Source: an uncultured Lachnospiraceae bacterium
GTDB taxonomy: Bacteria; Bacillota; Clostridia; Lachnospirales; Lachnospiraceae
Direction: 5' to 3'
Assembly: GCA_947176065.1 (NCBI GenBank)
Contig: CAMWPB010000007.1
Location: forward strand, 1 to 64,000
Length of the DNA stretch: 64,000 nucleotides
Under the pieces are notes generated by a model. That model saw only the letters and a list, made by a program, of their open reading frames with translations, was not told the DNA's origin and made no database searches. Each line of letters begins with the position of its first letter. Within the stretch, counting starts at the first letter, position 1. Positions 57,860 through 64,000 of the stretch are shown piece after piece. Both the position numbers and the translations under genes were made by a program.

Positions 57860-58972
57860 TTATTTTTGATAATCCTCGCTCAATCCTTGTTCCAGTTCTT
57901 CTATTGTAGGCAATGTACCCTTAAAATCTTTTGGCATTAACGCATTTAATTCATACTCGGATATACCTATCGGTTCAGCAGAGGTTTCAACTGCATATTT
58001 TGCTAATATATTATCTTTGGTTTTACATATAAGAATACCTATTGTTTGCGTATCACCATCATTCTTGAGCGTATGATTCACTGCTGATACATATGTGGCC
58101 GTCTGCGAAATAAACCCCGGTTGAAAATCCACAATCTTCACTTCCACAACCACATAACAATGGCGTTTTGTATTATAGAACAACATATCTATATACTGTT
58201 CTGTATTTCCGATCGGTAATCGATATTCTCTCCCTACAAACGCAAATCCTGTTCCCAGTTCCATCAGAAAATTTTGTACATTATCCATCAAAGCATCTTT
58301 CAGCTCTTTTTCATTATATCCCTGACGAATTGCCACAAAATCAAAATTATATGGATCTTTTGTTATTTCCTGTGCCAAATCGCCAGTTTCCTTAGGTAAT
58401 GTATATTCAAAATTGGTAATTGCATTTCCTTGCCGCTCAAATAAATCTGTGTCTAAAAAGTTTAGCAGAACTGCCCTTGACCAATTATTTTCAATAACCC
58501 TGTCAACATAAAAATTAAACTTCTCTGGGTTATCATGGCATTTATCTATCAACAGTTTAATATGTCCCCACGGAATCATAAAAACTTTATTTGATACCAT
58601 CTCAAATTGTTCCCCAACCTGAGGAATCATTTTATTTCTAATATTTTCCTGCAATCTTTCCCCAACTTGGGGAATAATTTCAATATTTTTAAAAAGCTCA
58701 TAGAATCGCATCATATAGCGCAAATTGGTTGGTGAAAAACCTTTCGCATTAGGAATCATATCAGCCATATCCATACTCATAGTTTGAAAAAATTTATTTC
58801 CCCACTTACTGTCCGCATGCCTCTCTGTAATGTCTTTCCCTACAGACCAATAATACATTAACATTTCATTATTCACACGGATCGAGGCTTTAATCTGACT
58901 TGTTCTATACCTATTTCCAAGTTCCTCTATCCAGCTTCTATATTCCTCATCAAGCCGCATCAATTCGCTCAT
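57860..58972 (-). CDS. YhcG/DUF1016-family PDDEXK nuclease, copy 2
   Basis: A 370-aa protein of the same family as the gene at 55934 but only distantly similar. The N-terminal region shows ASIRVNNEMLMYYWSVGKDI and FSPTNLRYMMRFYELF; the C-terminal nuclease shows QYIDMLFYNTKRHCYVVVEVKI, then FISQTATYVSAVNH and TIGILICKT. In place of a plain linker it has a small internal repeat, IIPQVGERLQENIRNK followed by MIPQVGEQFEMVSNK (about 98-130), visible in the DNA too. It lies between the ABC exporter and the response regulator gene and is A/T rich relative to both. Confidence 0.88.
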   Translation of the reverse strand: MSELMRLDEEYRSWIEELGNRYRTSQIKASIRVNNEMLMYYWSVGKDITERHADSKWGNKFFQTMSMDMADMIPNAKGFSPTNLRYMMRFYELFKNIEIIPQVGERLQENIRNKMIPQVGEQFEMVSNKVFMIPWGHIKLLIDKCHDNPEKFNFYVDRVIENNWSRAVLLNFLDTDLFERQGNAITNFEYTLPKETGDLAQEITKDPYNFDFVAIRQGYNEKELKDALMDNVQNFLMELGTGFAFVGREYRLPIGNTEQYIDMLFYNTKRHCYVVVEVKIVDFQPGFISQTATYVSAVNHTLKNDGDTQTIGILICKTKDNILAKYAVETSAEPIGISEYELNALMPKDFKGTLPTIEELEQGLSEDYQK

Positions 58973-58983
58973 TACATATCCCC

Positions 58984-60711
58984 CTACTTCAACTCATTCG
59001 CCGTCACATAGAAGTGATGATAAATCCCGCCCTGCGCAAGCAGGCTCTCGTGGGTGCCCTCCTCCACAATTCCCTCCTCCGTCAGTACCAGAATCCGGTC
59101 GGAATTGCGGATGCTGGACAGCCTGTGGGCGATGGTGATGGTTGTCCTTCCTTTGGCAAGCGCTTCCAGCGACTTCGCCACCTGAAATTCGCTCTCATTG
59201 TCCAGCGCAGAGGTGGCCTCATCCATAATGAGAATGGGCGGATTCTTCAAAAACACCCGGGCGATGCTGATGCGCTGTTTCTGCCCGCCGGAGAGCTTCA
59301 CGCCTCGCTCTCCTACGTAAGTGTCGTACCCATCCTTTAAGGCTGTGATAAACTCATGCGCCCCGGCACGCTTCGCCGCCTCCACCACTTCCTCACTAGT
59401 GGCATTCTCTCTGCCGTATGCAATATTTTCATAGACCGTGCCGGAAAAAAGATAGACGTCCTGCTGTACCATACCGATATTCTGCCGCAGGCTCTTGATC
59501 GTATACCCATGGATATTTTTCCCGTCTAACAAAATCTCTCCCTGATCAATGTCATAAAACCGGGGGATCAGATTGCAAAGTGTAGTCTTTCCGCCGCCGG
59601 ACGGCCCTACAATAGCAATCTTCTCGCCTTGATGAATCTCCAGATTTAATCCCCGGAACACCACGTTGTGATCATCCGGATACTCAAAGCTGACATTGCG
59701 GAAAGAAATGTTACCCTTCGGGCTCACGCAGTCCACCGCGCCCGGCTCGTCAAAAATCTCGATGTCACTGTCCATGATCTGCACGAAACGTTCAATCCCC
59801 GTCATGCCCCGCTGGAACTGCTCCGCAAATTCAATAATGCGGCGGATGGTGGCAATCAGCGTGGTCACATACATCACATAGGCTACCAGATCGCCGGGCT
59901 CGATTTTTCCTTTCACCATAAAAATGCCGCCCGCAACCAGCAAAACCAGATACATCAGACCGTCAAAAGCCCTCGTGGTCGTCTGGAATGCCGCCATAAA
60001 CTTGTACGTTTCCTTTTTAATGCGGTAAAAGTTTTGATTGTCCTGCTCAAACTTCTCCTTTTCCTTCTCCTCGTTGGTGAACGCCTTCACCACCTTCTGC
60101 CCTAAAAGACTGTCTTCAATGCGAGCATTCAGCTCGCCGATCTGTACGCGCTGTTTCCGAAACGCCTCACGCATCCGCAGATTAATGGCCGTACAGGTCA
60201 CCGCCATAACCGGCACCACCACAAAGATAATCAGCGTCAGCCCCAGACTGATCTGCGCCAGAATGATAAAGGAGATCACCGCCTTGATTCCCGCAATAAA
60301 AAACTCTTCCGGGCAGTGGTGCGAAAATTCCGTCACATCAAAAAGATCATTGGTGATGCGCCCCATGATCTGCCCGACCTTGGTATTATTATAATAAGTA
60401 TCCGATAGTTTCTGTAAATGCGCATATGCGTCCCGACGCATATCTGTCTCAATACGCGTGCCCATCACATGACCCGTGTAAGCCATATAGAAATTCGCTA
60501 TGGTATCGACAATGCGCAGGATCAGGTACAGCACACCCAGCCGGACGATAATGGATACAGTCAACGACGCCAGATCGTTCATCCCCGCATTGGTAATAAA
60601 ACGGATAATCATTGGCAGCACAAGTTCACAGATTGTCGTGAGCCCGGCACATAGCAGATCAATCACCACGACCTTCCAGTATTTTTTATAATAGGGGAGA
60701 AACCTTTTCAT
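58984..60711 (-). CDS. MsbA-like ABC exporter (fused permease-ATPase)
   Basis: A 575-aa half-transporter with six membrane helices in the first 310 residues and a nucleotide-binding domain: Walker A VGPSGGGKTTLCNLIPRF, signature LSGGQKQRISIARVFL, Walker B ILIMDEATSALD, H-loop IAHRLSS. It works as a homodimer or with an unseen partner to export lipids, drugs or peptides. The start at 60711 overlaps the upstream stop codon (TGATG), with GGGGA before it. It leads into the nuclease and regulator genes. Confidence 0.95.
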   Translation of the reverse strand: MKRFLPYYKKYWKVVVIDLLCAGLTTICELVLPMIIRFITNAGMNDLASLTVSIIVRLGVLYLILRIVDTIANFYMAYTGHVMGTRIETDMRRDAYAHLQKLSDTYYNNTKVGQIMGRITNDLFDVTEFSHHCPEEFFIAGIKAVISFIILAQISLGLTLIIFVVVPVMAVTCTAINLRMREAFRKQRVQIGELNARIEDSLLGQKVVKAFTNEEKEKEKFEQDNQNFYRIKKETYKFMAAFQTTTRAFDGLMYLVLLVAGGIFMVKGKIEPGDLVAYVMYVTTLIATIRRIIEFAEQFQRGMTGIERFVQIMDSDIEIFDEPGAVDCVSPKGNISFRNVSFEYPDDHNVVFRGLNLEIHQGEKIAIVGPSGGGKTTLCNLIPRFYDIDQGEILLDGKNIHGYTIKSLRQNIGMVQQDVYLFSGTVYENIAYGRENATSEEVVEAAKRAGAHEFITALKDGYDTYVGERGVKLSGGQKQRISIARVFLKNPPILIMDEATSALDNESEFQVAKSLEALAKGRTTITIAHRLSSIRNSDRILVLTEEGIVEEGTHESLLAQGGIYHHFYVTANELK

Positions 60712-61376
60712 CAGTTCCCCAGATTTATATGTTCCTGTATTCTCTCCACGCATCTTTCCACAAACTCCTCCATAACCTCTTTCGTGCAAAACCGGTACCC
60801 GCTCACATCAACCGCCGTTATCCCACTAAACTGTTCTTTCAAAAGCGACTGTTTCTGCCGTTCAAGGTCTTCCTTCAGGATACACCCCTCTACTCCGTAA
60901 GCATGTCCCTGCTCCAAAAGCCGCCAGATTTCCTGCGACTCCGTTGCATTCTGGTACAGCCACTGGTCAATACCGTGAGCTTCCGCCGCATATTGTCCGT
61001 ATACCTCATCAAGAGCTGCTCCCCGCATCATCTTTTCCCGAAAAGGCGTCCAAATGCATCTGTCGTTTTCCCAGTCCGTTAGAAGATGTGTACAGTATCC
61101 CGCCATAAAATCCCGGTTCTCAGCATTCCCGTTCTCTTTCCAAAACCTGCGGATCGTCTCCAGCCAGCCTTCGCTGTCCAGTGTCACACCCCAGCGTGGG
61201 CCGAACTTCCACAGGTGGCTTTTCTCTTTTAACGAAACATCATAATCGTCGTGAAAATGCACCGCATCCGGCGCAACAGAGCCGAGCAGAAAATCTCCCG
61301 GTCTTTCCATACACCCGCCGTCATACCGCGTAAGCAGTCCATATGCAACTTTTAGATGTACCATTGGATATGACAT
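60711..61376 (-). CDS. Zinc-dependent phospholipase C-like protein
   Basis: A 221-aa protein. The start YPMVHLKVAYGLL, then GDFLLGSVAPDAVHFH, and FMAGYCTHLLTDW near residues 89-101 are characteristic of bacterial proteins in the zinc-dependent phospholipase C-like family. His and Asp residues in PDAVHFHDD and YCTHLLTD are likely metal ligands. No signal peptide is apparent, so it is probably cytoplasmic. A perfect promoter precedes it and it may be the first gene of the operon running to the exporter and beyond. Substrate unknown. Confidence 0.7.
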   Translation of the reverse strand: MSYPMVHLKVAYGLLTRYDGGCMERPGDFLLGSVAPDAVHFHDDYDVSLKEKSHLWKFGPRWGVTLDSEGWLETIRRFWKENGNAENRDFMAGYCTHLLTDWENDRCIWTPFREKMMRGAALDEVYGQYAAEAHGIDQWLYQNATESQEIWRLLEQGHAYGVEGCILKEDLERQKQSLLKEQFSGITAVDVSGYRFCTKEVMEEFVERCVERIQEHINLGN

Positions 61377-61399
61377 TTTTTCTCGCTCCTTATCCCGTA

Positions 61400-61428
61400 A
61401 TTATATACTGAGACGAAATCGGTGTCAA
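61400..61428 (-). promoter_or_regulatory. Consensus sigma-A promoter for the PLC-like/ABC operon
   Basis: Minus strand TTGACA (61423-61428), 17-bp spacer, TATAAT (61400-61405), with AAGGAG and the ATG following. Confidence 0.85.
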
Positions 61429-61436
61429 AACAAAAG

Positions 61437-61459
61437 GACTGTCCATCTTCGGACAGCCC
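61437..61459 (-). terminator. Terminator of the M56 gene
   Basis: Minus strand GGCTGTCCG, short loop, GGACAGTCC, then TTTTGTTTT, 13 bp past the stop codon. The downstream promoter begins within 10 bp. Confidence 0.85.
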
Positions 61460-61471
61460 CATACAGCCTCT

Positions 61472-63610
61472 CTATTTTTTCATCCCGTTATACTCCACAA
61501 CCCGATAAAAATCCTCCTCCGAAACATACCCCTGCACTTCCCTAAGCTGGGCATCCGTCAGGGCATTGCCCAGATCAATATAATAGCAGATACATGTTAC
61601 CGCCTCGTCCTGCTTCTGCACAAAGGGCAGGACATATTGTATCAGCCCGTCAAAGGACAACTCATCCTTTCCCATCGCCGTCACAATATCCGTCAGGGAT
61701 TTCGTGGACACATAACAACTGATATGATCTAAAACTTTGTCGCTAAAACCGCTTACCTTCCCCTCGCGCAGCGCTTTCGCAAGATACTTGGCCGACAGTT
61801 CCGCGTCGGAATAAACAAACAGATCCTCCCAGTTTTCCTCCGATAAAACCACACCCTCCTTCCAGGCTTCCCGGTATAATTCACTTACTTCCGCCTCTTT
61901 CAAATACGGATAGGCTTCTTCCAGACTGCCCAGATCAAGCGGCTTTTTCCCCTCCAGCATCTGATAGGAATACTCCAAATCCTCACCGACATAAATGCTG
62001 TCAAAATCTTCCTCTTCTATTCCATCATACGCTATACTGATATCTTCCAGCCGCGCTTTCTGTCCCACCATCTTAATTACATTTCTGCCTTCCGACAGCG
62101 TGATTTTTACTGTGTTCTTTTCTCCGCTCTCATTAAGCGTCTGCACAGTCTGATCCGGCCCGACAAATACAACCTTAAAACGTCCGCTGCGAAGACTGAA
62201 CTCGGAAGTCACCTCCAGCGTAGTCTCTTTGTTGGCATACAGAATCCACAGTGAATCAGAGCCATTGAAAGCAAACTTACTTATGTTCACGCTGCCGTCT
62301 CCGCCACAATAATTGTAAGCATTCCAGACGTCGTTCTCGCTGTCCCCGGCAATCAAGGCATCGTCGTCATACATCCGATAGGCATTTCCTTTACTGCTTA
62401 CCAGCATCGGCTGATACATGGAAGAAGTGTTCCCACCACCGGCTCTGACACCTGCCGCGCCACAGACAACAGCCACAGCCAAAAACATAACCAGCACCAC
62501 CGCAGAGCAAAGCCCCACTGCAATCCCGTTCTTATGATAATGTGCAATTCCCCGCAGTCTTTCCTTCAATGTATGTTTCTCCTCCAGCAGCGTCATAGTC
62601 GGCACATTTTTGTGCACGATCGGATTTTTCCCAAAAATATTCCCTTCCCACAGGTTTTTCTGCGCCACATCAAGAAGTACGTTCCCATATGCCCTGCGCC
62701 CCTCCTCGGAGAGAAGAATCATCACCTTCTCGTCGCAGGCAAGCTCGCAGTCCGTATTAAACTTACGGTTAAATACATACAGAAGCGGATTGAACCAGTG
62801 CACACAGAGCGCCGCCTGAAACAGCCATTTATACCAGATGTCCTTCCTCTTGTAATGCACCAGCTCATGATGCAGAATCAGACAGATATCGTTTTCCTTA
62901 CCGTCCATCTCCGCAAGAAGAGATGACGGCATATAGATGCGCGGCTCCAGAATGCCGATCAGCATCGGGCTGTCGATGACCGCGCTCTCGTAAATTGGCA
63001 CCCGTTTTCCAAGCCCCAGTCTCATCTGAATTTCCGCGCTTTTTCGGTACACCCTATCATCGGTGACCGGCGCACTTGCGGCGCGGACTGCTCCGGCAAA
63101 ACGCTGATAACTACTAATCTTCCGAAAAGCCGCGATAAGGACGCCGAAAATCCAGAAAATCCCTGCAACGCTAAGCCACAATTCCCTTCTGCCGCTCTTC
63201 GTATCCCGTCCTGCTATTTCTTCGGTTCCTGTGACATCTGCTGCCGTCTCTGCCATATCTGCATCATTCGCTCCTGTTCCGACAACGCTTTCTGTCTGAC
63301 CGGCCATGCCGCTGTACCCATTTTGCGAGAAATCTGACGCTGTGTCCTCGCCGCTTTTCGTACTTTCCACCGCACTCCCCGCAGCGGCCAGTCCGCTCTC
63401 CACTGACGCCAGTCTCACCGACAAATATTCCATCAGATTTATATCCGCATGTATCGGCAAAAGCAGTCTCGCTATCACCAGAAACCACAGATAATAAGTC
63501 CACCGCTTCGTAAAACAGCGGCCGGTTAACGGGCGAAACAAAAGGATCATAAGACCTACCATCCCGCCGGATATTGATAATGATAAAATCACAGAAAAAA
63601 GCTGTCCCAT
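61472..63610 (-). CDS. M56 family (BlaR1-like) membrane metalloprotease with large outside domain
   Basis: A 712-aa membrane protein. It has N-terminal helices (SVILSLSISGGMVGLMILLF and a second near 35-55), a variable Ala/Thr-rich segment, a helix near 145, the zincin motif HHELVHYKRKD near residue 260, another helix near 370 (GLCSAVVLVMFLAVAVVCGAAGVRA), then about 330 extracytoplasmic residues. The latter contain no penicillin-binding motifs; instead there is a beta-rich segment (SVNISKFAFNGSDSLWILYANKETTLEVTSEF) and a helical C-terminus. The ATG at 63610 follows GGAGG. Paired with the BlaI-like gene upstream; the signal is unknown. Confidence 0.85.
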   Translation of the reverse strand: MGQLFSVILSLSISGGMVGLMILLFRPLTGRCFTKRWTYYLWFLVIARLLLPIHADINLMEYLSVRLASVESGLAAAGSAVESTKSGEDTASDFSQNGYSGMAGQTESVVGTGANDADMAETAADVTGTEEIAGRDTKSGRRELWLSVAGIFWIFGVLIAAFRKISSYQRFAGAVRAASAPVTDDRVYRKSAEIQMRLGLGKRVPIYESAVIDSPMLIGILEPRIYMPSSLLAEMDGKENDICLILHHELVHYKRKDIWYKWLFQAALCVHWFNPLLYVFNRKFNTDCELACDEKVMILLSEEGRRAYGNVLLDVAQKNLWEGNIFGKNPIVHKNVPTMTLLEEKHTLKERLRGIAHYHKNGIAVGLCSAVVLVMFLAVAVVCGAAGVRAGGGNTSSMYQPMLVSSKGNAYRMYDDDALIAGDSENDVWNAYNYCGGDGSVNISKFAFNGSDSLWILYANKETTLEVTSEFSLRSGRFKVVFVGPDQTVQTLNESGEKNTVKITLSEGRNVIKMVGQKARLEDISIAYDGIEEEDFDSIYVGEDLEYSYQMLEGKKPLDLGSLEEAYPYLKEAEVSELYREAWKEGVVLSEENWEDLFVYSDAELSAKYLAKALREGKVSGFSDKVLDHISCYVSTKSLTDIVTAMGKDELSFDGLIQYVLPFVQKQDEAVTCICYYIDLGNALTDAQLREVQGYVSEEDFYRVVEYNGMKK

Positions 63611-63688
63611 AATTTTTGCCTCCATAAATCTGCTCATCAGAAAACCTATTCTGTCTTCTACTATTCCTTCCGAAAAACGATAGTCGCT

Positions 63689-64000
63689 CTACCGAAAACT
63701 CTCCCGGAAATACTTTCTCAATTCCTCGATATCCTCCCTGCTCAAATCCTCGTCCTCAATGAGGGCCGCCGCCAGATTTTTCACATTTCCCTTAAAAAAC
63801 TTATTCAAAAAATTTTTTGTCTCTCCTTTCACATAATCATCGCGCGCCACAAGCGGGGTATAATAATAGACCTCCCGCTTGTCCTGGGTGATCACACCTT
63901 TATCAAGCAATCTGCGAATCAGCGTCAGCACCGTAGTACGCTCCCAATCCTTCTTCACGTTCAGGCGCGCCCTAATCTCATTGGCATTTAACGCCTCCCC
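63689..64000 (-). CDS. BlaI/MecI/CopY family repressor, cut by window end
   Basis: The C-terminal 103 residues of a winged-helix repressor; the frame is open to the window edge, where GEALNANEIRARLNVKKDWERTTVL reads as the HTH region, so the first 20 or so residues are missing. The wing (LDKGVITQDKREVYYYTPLV) and the C-terminal dimerisation part are present. A GTG at 63958 is not the true start, since family sequence continues upstream. It pairs with the M56 protease gene 78 bp downstream. Confidence 0.9.
   Translation of the reverse strand, partial: GEALNANEIRARLNVKKDWERTTVLTLIRRLLDKGVITQDKREVYYYTPLVARDDYVKGETKNFLNKFFKGNVKNLAAALIEDEDLSREDIEELRKYFRESFR

Overview
The window looks like a chromosomal segment from a motile, anaerobic Lachnospiraceae-type Firmicute (Clostridia). 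The evidence is a two-subunit Fe-S fumarase, a DUF2508/BofA pair, flagellin with FliS and a DUF6240 protein, a Tad/Flp pilus operon of the clostridial type, a YesM/YesN-controlled sugar ABC transporter, CarD, and M56/BlaI cassettes. Most genes lie on the minus strand. The main exceptions are a restriction-modification island, a DUF2508 gene, a ComFB gene and tRNA-Lys.

Layout. 0.3-5.4 kb: tRNA-Ser, fumarase beta and alpha, a HIT protein, a flavodoxin-SCP2 fusion, a rhomboid protease with an apparently leaderless promoter, and a NUDIX hydrolase. 5.4-15.9 kb: a Tad (type IVb/Flp) pilus operon transcribed right to left: prepilin peptidase, TadZ, CpaF/TadA, TadB, TadC, Flp pilin, DUF5702, TadE-like, a second peptidase, a second TadE-like pseudopilin, and a DUF6382-FHA protein. 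A perfect 302-bp tandem duplication at the peptidase/tadZ junction creates an in-frame chimeric small ORF. 16-25.8 kb: bofA and DUF2508 (divergent), then fliS, flagellin and a 1038-aa DUF6240 protein behind a sigma-28-like promoter. Next come AT-rich unknown genes mixed with decayed fragments of one another and of the DUF6240 gene. 25.9-27.6 kb: a BlaI/M56 pair whose operator fills the promoter spacer; the M56 protein ends in a short Cys/His-rich tail instead of a penicillin sensor. 27.9-30.5 kb: a plus-strand m5C methyltransferase / restriction endonuclease / Vsr island. 30.5-37.2 kb: glgB, a TPR protein with an AAA+-like domain lacking Walker motifs, rsmA and a TatD nuclease; then tRNA-Lys. 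37.7-46.4 kb: a sugar ABC system (ATPase, permease, binding lipoprotein) followed by YesN, YesM and a second RbsA-like protein whose two nucleotide-binding sites look dead. The binding lipoprotein has two near-identical sugar-binding domains in tandem. 46.6-51.3 kb: a predicted metal permease, ComFB, an ECF sigma factor with an anti-sigma-like protein, CarD and a CheC-like phosphatase. 51.4-61.4 kb: a two-component system with an FtsX-type ABC transporter. Two different YhcG/DUF1016 PDDEXK nuclease genes flank its response regulator, and an MsbA-like exporter and a PLC-like gene lie upstream. 61.5-64 kb: a second M56/BlaI cassette, cut by the window end.

A recurring non-coding theme is palindromic elements beginning at or just after stop codons inside operons (10.4, 17.3, 36.3 and 54.1 kb). 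Three of them (10.4, 36.3, 37.5 kb) form one family with inverted ends and a compensatory base change. The strongest candidates for something undescribed are the YesMN module with a tandem-domain binding protein and a pseudo-ATPase, the nuclease-flanked response regulator operon, and these intercistronic palindromes.
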